DNA from: Seminibacterium arietis | Lineage (GTDB): Bacteria; Pseudomonadota; Gammaproteobacteria; Enterobacterales; Pasteurellaceae | Reading direction: 5' to 3' | Length of the DNA: 64,000 nt | NCBI RefSeq assembly: GCF_042675725.1 | Contig: NZ_JBHTJN010000012.1 | Coordinates: forward strand, 124,001-188,000 | Shown here: in pieces, positions 24,165-33,260 of the stretch | Position numbering within the stretch: the stretch's first letter is position 1 | How the letters are laid out: every line of letters begins with the position of its first letter | Notes under the pieces: model-generated | Told to the model about the DNA's origin: nothing | The model's database searches: none | Seen by the model: the letters and a program-made list of their open reading frames with translations, nothing else | Made by a program: the position numbers and the translations under genes

Positions 24165-24742
24165 TGTTTCCTCTATTTGAAACAATTTGTATTGTCAAAC
24201 AGCAAGTTCAAAACATCGCCTTACACCAACAACGTTATGAAAAAAGTGTAGCTGAATTTTATGGGGGATATGTCGAAAAAAGTATTAATCTTGTAGAGAT
24301 TATTGACAAAAATAAGCGAATTTACAGTGAAATTAATAGCGACATTATTCGCTGTCGTATTGATTACAACAAAGAACATTATCAAATTCAATTTTTTCCT
24401 TATCAACGCAAAAACTACCGCACTTTTCAACCCGTAATTTGTGATGATATTGATTATCATCTTAAATTTAGTCACCGTGCTATTTTTGAACAGTTATTAC
24501 AACAAAAACAAGGTTGCGATGAAATTATTATTATTAAACAAGGTAACGTGACGGATTGTTCTATAGGTAATTTAATTTTTAGAAAAAACAATCAATGGAT
24601 GACATCCAATACGCCATTGCTAAAAGGAACGCAACGACAAAAATTGCTAGCAGAAGGTAAGATACAAGAAAGACGCATTTTACTTGAAGATTTGCCTTAT
24701 TTTGATGAGGTTCGAGTTATTAATGCATTAAATGGGTTGTGA
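24161..24742 (+). CDS. pabC: Aminotransferase class IV protein, probable 4-amino-4-deoxychorismate lyase
   Basis: PLP-dependent fold IV protein that would release pyruvate to yield p-aminobenzoate. At 193 residues it is much shorter than enteric PabC (about 270). It retains the fold IV landmarks: a Lys in LKFSHRAIFE as candidate PLP anchor, DCSIGNLIF, and LKGTQRQKLL. It starts inside the pabB stop (4-base overlap), so coupling is certain. A compact form of this kind occurs elsewhere in Haemophilus, so it is probably active and not truncated. Uptake core at 24417-24425. Confidence 0.8.
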   Translation: MMFPLFETICIVKQQVQNIALHQQRYEKSVAEFYGGYVEKSINLVEIIDKNKRIYSEINSDIIRCRIDYNKEHYQIQFFPYQRKNYRTFQPVICDDIDYHLKFSHRAIFEQLLQQKQGCDEIIIIKQGNVTDCSIGNLIFRKNNQWMTSNTPLLKGTQRQKLLAEGKIQERRILLEDLPYFDEVRVINALNGL

Positions 24743-24787
24743 TTTAGTGCTAGTATTTGATCATTGAAAATGATCGTAATGAAATAC

Positions 24788-24834
24788 AAGCAGTTATTTT
24801 TTTATCGTGTTTTTCTGAAAGTAAATAACTGCTT
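24788..24834. terminator. Long inverted repeat between pabC and the lipoprotein gene
   Basis: A 12-bp arm AAGCAGTTATTT pairs with its complement across a 23-base loop; T-rich tracts lie inside. A smaller hairpin GATCATT/AATGATC stands just before it at 24759-24775. It lies between convergent genes and probably ends transcription from one or both sides. Confidence 0.5.
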
Positions 24835-24887
24835 ATTGATTAAATATTATCCTTTGTTAAAAATAATAGGATCCATTTATTGTAGTA

Positions 24888-25334
24888 TTAATTGTCTACT
24901 ATGGACTTCGCCATATTTAACTTAGATACTTCTGCTTTACCTTTAGTCTCAGGCACCACTTCTAAACCAGCTTGACCAACAAATACACCAAATCGGATAT
25001 ACTGACGGATAAAGTAGTTTTTTCCACCTTCAGTCGTCAGATTTATATCGTTATTACTGAATTCAGATTCAGTTGAGATTTTATGTTGACCAGGAGCAAT
25101 TTTCTTGTAAAAGAAAACATTAGGAGCAGATTCGCCAATAAATTTACCATCAATATAAAGATCTTTTTTGAGAGCGTATCCAATAAAAGAATTACGATAA
25201 ATATAAAGACCTGATTTTTGTTTTCCAGGATCAGGAAATTGTTTTGCTTTATTACTTTCTTCTACAGATGTCATTGGTACTGTAGCACAAGCATTTAGAA
25301 GCATAATAAAGGCAAGTAAAATTAATTTTTTCAT
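24888..25334 (-). CDS. DUF2846-type lipoprotein
   Basis: A 148-residue lipoprotein with a signal ending in LNAC (lipid Cys at about residue 16). The mature part contains SGLYIYRNSFIGYALKKDLYIDGKFIG and later APGQHKIS, the pattern of the DUF2846 beta-sandwich. Function unknown. It follows a second small lipoprotein gene after 64 bases on the same strand, and the two may be coexpressed. Confidence 0.75.
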   Translation of the reverse strand: MKKLILLAFIMLLNACATVPMTSVEESNKAKQFPDPGKQKSGLYIYRNSFIGYALKKDLYIDGKFIGESAPNVFFYKKIAPGQHKISTESEFSNNDINLTTEGGKNYFIRQYIRFGVFVGQAGLEVVPETKGKAEVSKLNMAKSIVDN

Positions 25335-25398
25335 GATACTTTACCTAAAAATAGAAAAAGTGAGCTTGCCTTGAGAGTCATTTTTGCTATAACTTATT

Positions 25399-25890
25399 TT
25401 ATAAATTAATTGGCTCTAATTTTGATTTTTGTTCAGCAGTTAAAACTTCTGTTGAAATAATATGTAATCCTGTCTGGTTATTTCCAACTAAATCTGCATA
25501 GAAAAATTCGGGTAGTTTGTACATTGCACCAGTTGCAGGATCAACAATAAGCAACCCAATTGGTCCACCAAAAACAAGGTTTCCAATATACCAACCATCA
25601 AGTTTTGCTTCTAAAACAAAATTTCGGCTTTTAGCATTTTTACCCTGAGGAGTGAAAGTAATTTGATACTTTTCTTTTTTAAAATATCCAGCCCCAGCTT
25701 TTAACAGAACTACTTGTGGTGTGATTCCTGATGTAATAACGTTACCTTTTCTGTTTTTTATTACAAAAGATGCTCCACTAGGGTTAGATTGAATGCTAAC
25801 AGGATAATCGCTATCACTGACTATTGTTGCACAACCAGTGGATAAAATAGCAGCTGCTACTAATGTTGATAATTTTCCTAATTTTTTCAT
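25399..25890 (-). CDS. Small outer-membrane-type lipoprotein with PEGA-like domain
   Basis: A 163-residue lipoprotein, signal ending in STGC (lipid Cys at about residue 20). The mature start ATIVSDSDYPVSIQSNPSGASFVI is typical of periplasmic lipoproteins with a PEGA-like beta domain, and a glycine-rich hydrophobic stretch (IGNLVFGGPIGLLIVDPATG) follows. Function unknown. Divergent from the XRE regulator gene. Confidence 0.7.
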   Translation of the reverse strand: MKKLGKLSTLVAAAILSTGCATIVSDSDYPVSIQSNPSGASFVIKNRKGNVITSGITPQVVLLKAGAGYFKKEKYQITFTPQGKNAKSRNFVLEAKLDGWYIGNLVFGGPIGLLIVDPATGAMYKLPEFFYADLVGNNQTGLHIISTEVLTAEQKSKLEPINL

Positions 25891-26039
25891 AGATAAGTCC
25901 TCTTAAATGTGTAAAAATAGAAACGATTGCACCGATAAGTGCAAGTAAATTCTAAGAAAAAGTTTAGTAGTTCACTAGAATCAAATAAGGCAATTAGACA
26001 CCCATTTTGAGTTATAATTGCTCAATTTGTGAGGTGTAA

Positions 26040-26429
26040 ATGGGAATGCATGATAAAATTCGCTTAATGCGAGAAATTCGTCAATGGTCGCAAGAAGAAA
26101 TGGCAAGTAAAATGAATATGTCATTAAGTGGTTACGCTAAAATTGAGCGAGGTGAAACTAAATTACACTATGATAAATTAGTGCAAATTGCTCAAATTTT
26201 TAACATGAGTTTGTCCGATCTTGTTAATTCTGATAAAGGACTGTTTTTTTATATGAATGAAAATTGTGATAATAATTCGTTAACTTATTATAGCAGTGCT
26301 GATGTGGCTACTATAGAAATTGAAAAACTAAAGTTATTCATTTCTCACAAAGATGAATTATTAGCTCAAAAAGAAAAAGAAATTGAATCACTTAAAAAAA
26401 TTATTGCTTTGCTGGAAACTGATAGATAA
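26040..26429 (+). CDS. XRE-family transcriptional regulator
   Basis: A 129-residue protein. The N-terminal 65 residues are a helix-turn-helix of the Cro/C1 type (WSQEEMASKMNMSLSGYAKIERG). The C-terminal 40 residues form a charged helix (HKDELLAQKEKEIESLKK) suited to dimerisation. GAGG lies 5 bases before the ATG. It is divergent from the two lipoprotein genes, so it could control them; that is inference. No phage or toxin genes nearby. Confidence 0.8.
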   Translation: MGMHDKIRLMREIRQWSQEEMASKMNMSLSGYAKIERGETKLHYDKLVQIAQIFNMSLSDLVNSDKGLFFYMNENCDNNSLTYYSSADVATIEIEKLKLFISHKDELLAQKEKEIESLKKIIALLETDR

Positions 26430-26497
26430 GAAACGTGATATTTAAGTTTCTATGCTCTCCTTTTTCGTAATTAATTTAGAAAATTAAGGATAATAAG

Positions 26498-26887
26498 ATG
26501 ACAAAAATAATTCATACGAATAATGCACCCGCAGCAATTGGACCTTATGTCCAAGCTGTAGATTTAGGCAACTTAGTAATTACTTCAGGACAAATCCCTG
26601 TGAATCCAACTACGGGGGAAATTCCTTCTGATATTAAAGCACAAACTCGCCAGTCATTAGAAAACGTTAAAGCAATTGTTGAAAAAGCGGAATTGAGAGT
26701 TGCTGATATTGTTAAAACAACTGTTTTTGTAAAAGAACTTAACGATTTCTCAGTAGTTAATGCGGAATATGAACGTTTTTTTGCAGAAAATAATCATTCT
26801 GCATTTCCTGCCCGTTCTTGCGTTGAAGTTGCTCGTTTGCCAAAGGATGTTGGTATTGAAATAGAAGCTATTGCTGTGCGTAAATAA
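26498..26887 (+). CDS. ridA: Reactive intermediate/imine deaminase RidA
   Basis: A 129-residue YjgF-family enzyme that hydrolyses reactive enamines and imines made by PLP enzymes, protecting them from damage. Signature residues are visible: APAAIGPYVQAV, ITSGQIPVNPTTGEI, the key Arg in PARSCVEVARLPKDVGIEIEAIA. Monocistronic, ended by a terminator. Confidence 0.96.
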   Translation: MTKIIHTNNAPAAIGPYVQAVDLGNLVITSGQIPVNPTTGEIPSDIKAQTRQSLENVKAIVEKAELRVADIVKTTVFVKELNDFSVVNAEYERFFAENNHSAFPARSCVEVARLPKDVGIEIEAIAVRK

Positions 26888-26907
26888 CAGCATATTTAAA
26901 TAACAAT

Positions 26908-26946
26908 AAAGAGCGATATTTTTAGAAAACTTATCGCTCTTTTTTT
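26908..26946 (+). terminator. Intrinsic terminator after ridA
   Basis: AAAGAGCGATA pairs with TATCGCTCTTT across a 13-base loop and is followed by T residues. Confidence 0.8.
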
Positions 26947-26987
26947 ATTGAATTTCTTATTCTTTTAATCTATTATGCTAAACCTAT

Positions 26988-27008
26988 TATTAATTATCAT
27001 TCTCATAT
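26988..27008 (+). promoter_or_regulatory. Candidate Fur box upstream of the TonB-dependent receptor
   Basis: TTAATTATCATTCTCATATA reads on the other strand as an AT-rich repeat close to the GATAATGATAATCATTATC consensus. It lies 60-80 bases before the receptor ATG. Iron repression is inferred. Confidence 0.5.
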
Positions 27009-27068
27009 AATCCTTTGATTATTGGGGCAATTACACAACATTTAGCTATAAGGAACTACGTATTTATT

Positions 27069-29375
27069 ATGAAATTTAAATTTCACACTATTATTAATTC
27101 ATTATTCATCTCTACTTTTTCAACACTACCTACATTGACTTTTGCGAATTCCGCCATAAATAAAGATGCCATACATGATAATAAACAAGTAACAAAACTG
27201 GGTGAAATAACAGTAAAGGAGAGTATTGATTCCATACCTTTTCAATCAAACCAAACAGCCGATCAGCTACGTAAAAACTTAGTATCCAATGAACGTGATT
27301 TATTTCGTAATGAAGTAGGTATTGGTGTACCTGAAGGCGGAAGATCGGGGAGTAACGGATTTGCTATTCGTGGCGTTGATCAAGATCGAGTAGCTGTGAT
27401 TGTAGACGGCATTCCACAAGCAGAATCTACAATGAAGACTTCTGCTCGTTATTCGACGGAACGCCATAACGGAAATATTAATAATACCGAATACGAAAAT
27501 CTTGGTATGGTGTCGGTGCAAAAAGGTGCGAATTCTGTTATGGATGGTAGCGGTTCTATGGGCGGAACGGTTTCTTTTAGAACTAAAGAGATTGAAGACT
27601 TTGTTGATATTGACCGCACTTTTGGTAGCTATCTAAAGACAGGTTACACATCAAAAAATAGAGAGTGGCGTCAAGTATTAGGGACGGGTTTTAAAACGGA
27701 TGGCTTTTTCGGTTTTGCTCAATTAACTAAACGTTGGGGGCATGAGACCATTAATAATGGTAAAGGCGATGATATTTATGGGGATAAGCGGGGCAAACCA
27801 AATCCAATGTCATATCATACAACATCATGGTTAAGTAAAGTTGGCTATAATCTTAACAATAATCATCGCGTTACGGCATTTTTTGAGGATAGACAAGAAA
27901 AGAAGTTTACAGAAGAAAAAACATTAGATCTTGGTGATGCTTACCGTTTTGCTAAAGATCAAACTCCATATCGCCGTTATGGTCTTGAGTATCGATATAG
28001 CGGTTCGTCTTGGTTAGAAACTGCTAAAATTTTATTGGCAAAACAAGACATTAAGCAATTTTCTGATCTCCAAGAGTTCAGCAAAAATGTTCCAGATAAA
28101 CTGGATGCGGTTATATCGCTGATGTACTTACAGAAACAATCTATAGCTCAAGGAGAGTTTTCCGCTCGACCTTTAAATTTTGCAGGAATTCATCATTTGT
28201 CTGCAAAAGTTGAATTCCGTGATAAGTTTTTAGAAAACAAGAATAGACACCTCACTTTCCGCAATTGGCAAAAAGATAAGTTTAAAAAAGAAGGTCGAGA
28301 TAATTACACTGAAATTGTGCCTGTCAAATCTCGAGTATTTTCTTTGTCTCTTATTGATGATATTGAAATTGGAAAATCTTTGAAATTAATCGGAGGGGGG
28401 CGTTGGGATCACTACAACTATGAGCCGTTACATCCTCAAAATAATATTAATAGAACACAATTTGATCCTGTCGAAAAAACATTATCTCATCTTTCTTGGC
28501 AACTTGGTTTAGAGTATCAATTGCACCCATTGCATCAGATCAGCTATCGTTTAAGTACAGGCTTTAGAGTACCACGTGTTGAAGATCTCTATTTTGAAGA
28601 GCGTGGAGGTAGTGGAGCACAATTTCTTCCTAATCCAGATCTGAAAACAGAAACCGCACTTAATCATGAATTAAGTTACCGTTTTCAAAATCAATACTCT
28701 CAATTTAGCTTAGGGGTATTTCGTACACGCTACCATAACTTTATTCAAGAACGTGAAATGAAATGTACACAGATTCCACGTGAATGGGCTAGAACAAGAG
28801 GTTACTGTATTCAAAATTCTTACACGATGTTTGTGAATGAACCGAGAGCAACCATTAGAGGGATAGAATTTAGCGGTTCACTTAATGGTTCATCAATAGG
28901 ATTATCTGATGGCTTAACATTTCATTTGAAAGGCAGTTATAGCAAGGGAAAAAATCATGACGGTGATCCGCTAAAATCTATTCAACCATGGACAGTTGTT
29001 ACAGGCATTGACTATGAAGCTGAGAAATGGAGTGTGAGTTTGATAGGGCGTTATAGTGCATCGAAAAAAGCTAAGGATGCTGAAGAAACCGAATATGGAT
29101 ATGAAGGGAAAAAAGCAGAAAAACGTCAATGGCCACACTTAAGTCCATCTTATTTCGTTGTTGATTTAACTGGACAAATAAAACTCAGTAAAGATGTAAC
29201 ATTAAATATGGGCGTGTTTAACTTGTTTAATCGAGATTACATAACATGGGATAGTGCATATAATTTGTACACGCGGGGGTATACTTCTCGCACTGTTGGG
29301 CGTAATAGTCCAGGAATTAATCGCTTTACTGCACCGAAACGCAATTTTGCCATTTCGATAGAAACACGTTTTTAG
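27069..29375 (+). CDS. TonB-dependent receptor of the haemoglobin/transferrin/lactoferrin family
   Basis: Outer-membrane receptor for an iron or haem source. From the ATG at 27069 it has 768 residues, with a signal peptide cleaved near TFA. A TonB-box-like GEITVKES follows. The plug has the family motif VPEGGRSGSNGFAIRGVDQDRVAVIVDGIPQAE and the KGANSVMDGSGSMGGTVSFRTK segment. The barrel ends in a terminal Phe (ISIETRF). This plug motif is shared by TbpA, LbpA and HgbA. The size is small for TbpA (about 900) and there is no lipoprotein TbpB gene beside it, which recalls the single-component transferrin receptors (TbpA2) of ruminant Pasteurellaceae; that ligand assignment is inference. Uptake cores at 27613-27621 and 28653-28661. 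A TTG 54 bases upstream is a less likely start. Confidence 0.88.
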   Translation: MKFKFHTIINSLFISTFSTLPTLTFANSAINKDAIHDNKQVTKLGEITVKESIDSIPFQSNQTADQLRKNLVSNERDLFRNEVGIGVPEGGRSGSNGFAIRGVDQDRVAVIVDGIPQAESTMKTSARYSTERHNGNINNTEYENLGMVSVQKGANSVMDGSGSMGGTVSFRTKEIEDFVDIDRTFGSYLKTGYTSKNREWRQVLGTGFKTDGFFGFAQLTKRWGHETINNGKGDDIYGDKRGKPNPMSYHTTSWLSKVGYNLNNNHRVTAFFEDRQEKKFTEEKTLDLGDAYRFAKDQTPYRRYGLEYRYSGSSWLETAKILLAKQDIKQFSDLQEFSKNVPDKLDAVISLMYLQKQSIAQGEFSARPLNFAGIHHLSAKVEFRDKFLENKNRHLTFRNWQKDKFKKEGRDNYTEIVPVKSRVFSLSLIDDIEIGKSLKLIGGGRWDHYNYEPLHPQNNINRTQFDPVEKTLSHLSWQLGLEYQLHPLHQISYRLSTGFRVPRVEDLYFEERGGSGAQFLPNPDLKTETALNHELSYRFQNQYSQFSLGVFRTRYHNFIQEREMKCTQIPREWARTRGYCIQNSYTMFVNEPRATIRGIEFSGSLNGSSIGLSDGLTFHLKGSYSKGKNHDGDPLKSIQPWTVVTGIDYEAEKWSVSLIGRYSASKKAKDAEETEYGYEGKKAEKRQWPHLSPSYFVVDLTGQIKLSKDVTLNMGVFNLFNRDYITWDSAYNLYTRGYTSRTVGRNSPGINRFTAPKRNFAISIETRF

Positions 29376-29398
29376 TATCTCATTTCTAAGTTTAACAT

Positions 29399-29430
29399 AA
29401 AGGGCTTTCGTGAAAGCCCTTTTATTTTTT
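29399..29430. terminator. Bidirectional terminator between receptor gene and argO
   Basis: GGGCTTTC and its complement with a 2-base loop, A-run before and T-run after, between convergent genes. Confidence 0.8.
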
Positions 29431-29447
29431 AGTCTGTATAGAAATAA

Positions 29448-30068
29448 TCACAATAGATTAACAGCGTATTTAGCTAAGCTAAATGCAATTATCCACATTA
29501 TTATTGCTGTTAAAGTATCGAGAATTTGCCAAGTGATAGGACGTTTAAATAAGGGAGCGAGCAGTCTTGAACCGTAGCCTACACCAAAAAACCATAATGC
29601 GGAAGCAGTAGAATTTCCAATTAAAAATAGCAGTTTACCTTCTTTTGGTAATGTACCTGCAATCCCACCAATAATCACAACTACATCTAAATAGACATGA
29701 GGGTTGAGTAAAGTTACAGCTAAACCAATTAATATAATTTTTTTGAAAGATTGTGATTGCTCCGTTTTTTTTACTAATAATGCTGTGCTACCTTGATAAG
29801 CGGAAATCAACGATTTTGTGCCGTAAACTAATAAAAATAAACTGCCAATAAAAGCAAGTGCGACGCTAGCAATAGAGTCTTGATTAATGAATGTTCCTAG
29901 TCCAAAAATAGTTACATAAAATAAAACTACATCACATATAAAAAATAGCAAAATTAAGCTCAAAATATGCTGTTTGAGTAAGCCTTGTTTGATTAAAAAG
30001 GCATTTTGGGCACCAATTGTAGTGATTAGCCCTGCACAGATTAAAAATCCCTGTAGAAAATATTGCAT
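29448..30068 (-). CDS. argO: LysE/ArgO-family amino-acid exporter
   Basis: A 206-residue inner-membrane protein with six hydrophobic segments. The LysE family N-terminal motif IGAQNAFLIKQGLLKQHIL is clear, as is TLLNPHVYLDVVVIIGG in the middle. Members export arginine or lysine; ArgO is the closest E. coli type by size and N-terminus, but the substrate is inferred. No ArgP-type regulator gene adjoins it. Confidence 0.85.
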   Translation of the reverse strand: MQYFLQGFLICAGLITTIGAQNAFLIKQGLLKQHILSLILLFFICDVVLFYVTIFGLGTFINQDSIASVALAFIGSLFLLVYGTKSLISAYQGSTALLVKKTEQSQSFKKIILIGLAVTLLNPHVYLDVVVIIGGIAGTLPKEGKLLFLIGNSTASALWFFGVGYGSRLLAPLFKRPITWQILDTLTAIIMWIIAFSLAKYAVNLL

Positions 30069-30189
30069 AATAATTAGAGAAGTTGGGTTGATGAGCCTTT
30101 GATTATAACAATTTTATAAAATAATTCCTTAAAGTTTACGTAATTAAGTAGTAAACTAGCCTAAGTTTGTGAATACTTAGGGGGATTTT

Positions 30190-30864
30190 ATGAAGCCTTA
30201 TTTGATAGCTCCTTCAATATTGTCTGCCGATCTTGCACGTTTGGGAGAAGATGTGGAGAATGTGTTGAAGTGCGGTGCAGATGTAATCCATTTTGATGTA
30301 ATGGATAATCATTATGTGCCGAACTTAACTTTTGGACCAGCTGTTTGTCAAGCTTTGCGTGATTACGGAATTTCCGCTCCCATTGATGTACATTTGATGG
30401 TTAAACCAGTAGATCGCATTATTCCTGATTTTGCTAAAGCTGGGGCAAATTACATCACTTTTCATCCTGAAACTACTGAACATATTGACCGCTCTTTGCA
30501 ACTTATTCGTGACTGTGGTTGTAAATCGGGTTTGGTTTTTAATCCAGCTACTTCGCTAAATTATTTAGACTATGTGATGGATAAAGTAGATGTTATTTTA
30601 TTGATGTCAGTAAATCCTGGCTTTGGTGGACAATCTTTTATTCCGTCAACGTTAGAAAAACTAAAACAGGCACGCCGTCGCATTGATGAAAGTGGATTTG
30701 ATATTCGGCTAGAAGTTGATGGGGGAGTAAAAATAGAAAACATTGCTCAAATTGCACAGGCTGGAGCGGATATGTTTGTAGCAGGTTCGGCAATTTTTGG
30801 GCAACCTGATTATCAAAAAGTAATCGATCAAATGCGGTTAGAATTAGAGAAGGTGACAAAGTAA
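30190..30864 (+). CDS. rpe: Ribulose-phosphate 3-epimerase
   Basis: Pentose-phosphate enzyme that interconverts ribulose 5-phosphate and xylulose 5-phosphate. The 224-residue TIM barrel shows IAPSILSADLARL, VIHFDVMDNHYVPNLTFGP (metal His/Asp), LMSVNPGFGGQ and EVDGGV, all family hallmarks. Its stop overlaps the gph start by one base. First gene of rpe-gph-trpS, as in other gamma-proteobacteria. Uptake core at 30268-30276. Confidence 0.97.
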   Translation: MKPYLIAPSILSADLARLGEDVENVLKCGADVIHFDVMDNHYVPNLTFGPAVCQALRDYGISAPIDVHLMVKPVDRIIPDFAKAGANYITFHPETTEHIDRSLQLIRDCGCKSGLVFNPATSLNYLDYVMDKVDVILLMSVNPGFGGQSFIPSTLEKLKQARRRIDESGFDIRLEVDGGVKIENIAQIAQAGADMFVAGSAIFGQPDYQKVIDQMRLELEKVTK

Positions 30865-31538
30865 TGACATCGCAATTTAAACTTATTGGATTTGATTTAG
30901 ACGGCACATTAGTGAATAGCCTGCCTGATTTGTCTTTATCCGTAAATACTGCACTTGCAGATTTTAATTTACCTCAAGCTCCAGAATCTCTCGTTTTAAC
31001 TTGGATTGGTAACGGTGCAGATGTGTTGAGTAATAAAGCTATAGCTTGGTCGCAGCAACAAAGTGGAATTGTTTTAAATCAACAGCAATTTGCTGATTTT
31101 AAACGACAGTTTGGGATATATTATGGAAAAAATTTATGTAATATCAGTCGATTATATCCTAATGTGAAAGAAACGCTAGAGACGTTAAAAGCACGTGGCT
31201 TTATTTTAGCAGTGATCACTAATAAACCTACAAAACATGTACAGCCTGTATTAAATGCTTTTGGTATTGACCACTTGTTTAGTGAAATGCTTGGTGGGCA
31301 ATCTTTGCCTGCAATTAAACCGCATCCAGCACCCCTCTATTATTTATGTGGTAAATTTGGTTTGTATCCAAAACAAATTTTGTTTGTAGGCGATTCTCGT
31401 AATGATATTTTAGCCGCCCATTCAGCTGGCTGTTCAGTTGTCGGATTAACTTATGGTTATAATTACAACATTCCAATTAGTGAATCTCATCCTGATTGGG
31501 TGTTAGATGATTTTAGTGAAATTTTAGAAATTATTTAA
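30864..31538 (+). CDS. gph: Phosphoglycolate phosphatase
   Basis: HAD-superfamily hydrolase that clears 2-phosphoglycolate formed during repair of oxidised DNA ends. Motif I GFDLDGTLVNS (nucleophile Asp), motif II ITNKPTK and motif III/IV FVGDSRNDILAA are all intact. The ATG overlaps the rpe stop (TAATG), and trpS follows after 23 bases. Confidence 0.95.
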   Translation: MTSQFKLIGFDLDGTLVNSLPDLSLSVNTALADFNLPQAPESLVLTWIGNGADVLSNKAIAWSQQQSGIVLNQQQFADFKRQFGIYYGKNLCNISRLYPNVKETLETLKARGFILAVITNKPTKHVQPVLNAFGIDHLFSEMLGGQSLPAIKPHPAPLYYLCGKFGLYPKQILFVGDSRNDILAAHSAGCSVVGLTYGYNYNIPISESHPDWVLDDFSEILEII

Positions 31539-31561
31539 ATTTACAAGGAAAAAAGATAAAA

Positions 31562-32560
31562 ATGACGAAACCTATTGTATTTAGCGGTATTCAGCCCTCA
31601 GGTGAATTGACTATTGGTAACTATTTGGGGGCGTTGAGGCATATGGCAAAAATGCAAGATGATTACGAATGTCTCTATTGTATAGTGGATCAGCATGCGA
31701 TTACCGTTCGTCAAGACCCTATATCTTTGCATAAAGCTACTCTTGATACTTTAGCAATCTATTTAGCTTGTGGCTTAGATCCTCAAAAAAGCACTCTTTT
31801 TATCCAATCACATGTGCCTGAACATGCACAGTTAGCATGGATCCTAAACTGCTATACTTATTTCGGTGAAATGGGCAGAATGACTCAATTTAAAGATAAA
31901 TCGGCACGCCATGCTGAAAATATTAATGTAGGTTTGTTTACTTATCCTGTATTGATGGCAGCTGATATTTTACTTTATCAAACTAATCAAGTGCCTGTAG
32001 GGGAAGATCAAAAACAGCATTTAGAAATTACTCGAGATATAGCTGGACGTTTTAATTCGTTGTATGGTGATCTTTTTGCGATTCCAGAAGTTTTTATTCC
32101 AAAAACTGGGGCAAGAGTTATGTCTTTACTTGAGCCTGAAAAGAAAATGTCTAAATCCGATGAAAACCGTAACAACGTTGTAGGTTTGCTTGAAGATCCT
32201 AAATTAGTTGCCAAAAAAATTAAAAGAGCAGTTACTGATTCTGATGAGCCGCCACTGATTCGTTATGATGTAAAAAATAAAGCAGGTGTATCCAATTTAT
32301 TGGATATTTTATCTGCAGTAACAGGAAAACCTATAGCTCAACTTGAGGACGAGTTTTCAGGTAAAATGTATGGTCATTTAAAAACTGCTGTAGCAGAAGA
32401 AGTTTCTGCTTTATTGACTCAAATTCAAGAGCGTTATCATCAATTTCGTAATGATGAAACGTTGCTATTAAGTATTGCCGCAGAGGGGGCAGAAAAGGCT
32501 CGTCAGCGTGCAAAAGCTACATTAAGTGCGGTATATAAAGCCGTAGGTTTTGTAGCATAA
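31562..32560 (+). CDS. trpS: Tryptophanyl-tRNA synthetase
   Basis: Class I synthetase (332 residues) that charges tRNA-Trp. The HIGH-like motif is TIGNYLGAL at about residues 16-25, and KMSKS is intact in EKKMSKSDEN. GEDQKQH is the family signature for tryptophan and tRNA contacts. Third gene of the rpe-gph-trpS operon. Uptake core at 32524-32532. Confidence 0.97.
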   Translation: MTKPIVFSGIQPSGELTIGNYLGALRHMAKMQDDYECLYCIVDQHAITVRQDPISLHKATLDTLAIYLACGLDPQKSTLFIQSHVPEHAQLAWILNCYTYFGEMGRMTQFKDKSARHAENINVGLFTYPVLMAADILLYQTNQVPVGEDQKQHLEITRDIAGRFNSLYGDLFAIPEVFIPKTGARVMSLLEPEKKMSKSDENRNNVVGLLEDPKLVAKKIKRAVTDSDEPPLIRYDVKNKAGVSNLLDILSAVTGKPIAQLEDEFSGKMYGHLKTAVAEEVSALLTQIQERYHQFRNDETLLLSIAAEGAEKARQRAKATLSAVYKAVGFVA

Positions 32561-32573
32561 TTGAATGAAACTT

Positions 32574-32606
32574 AAGGCGGAAAATTAAATTTCCGCCTTT
32601 ATTTTA
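32574..32606 (+). terminator. Intrinsic terminator after trpS
   Basis: AAGGCGGAAA and its complement form a 10-bp stem with a 6-base loop and T-rich tail. The next gene starts 10 bases later. Confidence 0.8.
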
Positions 32607-32615
32607 GGGTAAAAA

Positions 32616-33260
32616 ATGAAGAAATCAGTTTTGTTTATTACTATATTTTTTGCTTTATTGATGTTTACTTTGCAAGCAGAAGCAAATGTGGATATTCAAT
32701 TAAAATATAAATCGAATTATTTAATGCCTGCGTATGTAAATTTTAAAATGCAGGATAATCAATACATTATAAATGCGAAAATTAACATACCTTTGTATAA
32801 GATTCGTTTTCAATCTTCAGGAGAAAAACAATCAGATCAATTTTTAATGAAAAATTATCAAGATTTACGTAATGGAAAACTTTATGCTAAAGCAGAAATT
32901 CGAGGTAATAAAATTGAGTATGGTAAGGTTAAGAGCGGTGTGAAATTAGAAAAAAGTGATTTACCTGTATTTGATTTATTTTCTATCGCTTTTCAGCTTA
33001 GTTATTTTGATAAACTACCACAGAATTTTCAAATTACTAACGGTAAAAAATTATATCTGATGAAAAATGTGCGATTACAAAAAACGCAAAAAACTATTAC
33101 TGAAAATAACCGCACTTTTGCGGAGATTAGTTATCAATTTCATATGGGAGAAAAGTCTTTTGTGGTTAAAAAATACGCAGGAGAGAGATTTCCACGTTTT
33201 ATTTCCTACGATAAAGATGGCGATTATTACCAACTTCAATTTAGTGAGTTTGTAAGATAA
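32616..33260 (+). CDS. Exported protein of unknown function (DUF3108-like)
   Basis: A 214-residue protein with a signal peptide (MKKSVLFITIFFALLMFTLQAEA). The mature part is rich in beta-strand patterns (VDIQLKYKSNYLMPAYVNFKM) and has no Cys. The length and strand pattern recall DUF3108 periplasmic proteins, but I cannot confirm membership. It begins right after the trpS terminator and is followed by a 156-base AT-rich spacer before psd. Uptake core at 33109-33117. Confidence 0.65.
   Translation: MKKSVLFITIFFALLMFTLQAEANVDIQLKYKSNYLMPAYVNFKMQDNQYIINAKINIPLYKIRFQSSGEKQSDQFLMKNYQDLRNGKLYAKAEIRGNKIEYGKVKSGVKLEKSDLPVFDLFSIAFQLSYFDKLPQNFQITNGKKLYLMKNVRLQKTQKTITENNRTFAEISYQFHMGEKSFVVKKYAGERFPRFISYDKDGDYYQLQFSEFVR

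Noticed and set aside
27015..27068. TTG start extending the TonB-dependent receptor by 18 residues
   Set aside because: It would place extra residues before a normal signal peptide that begins at the ATG at 27069.
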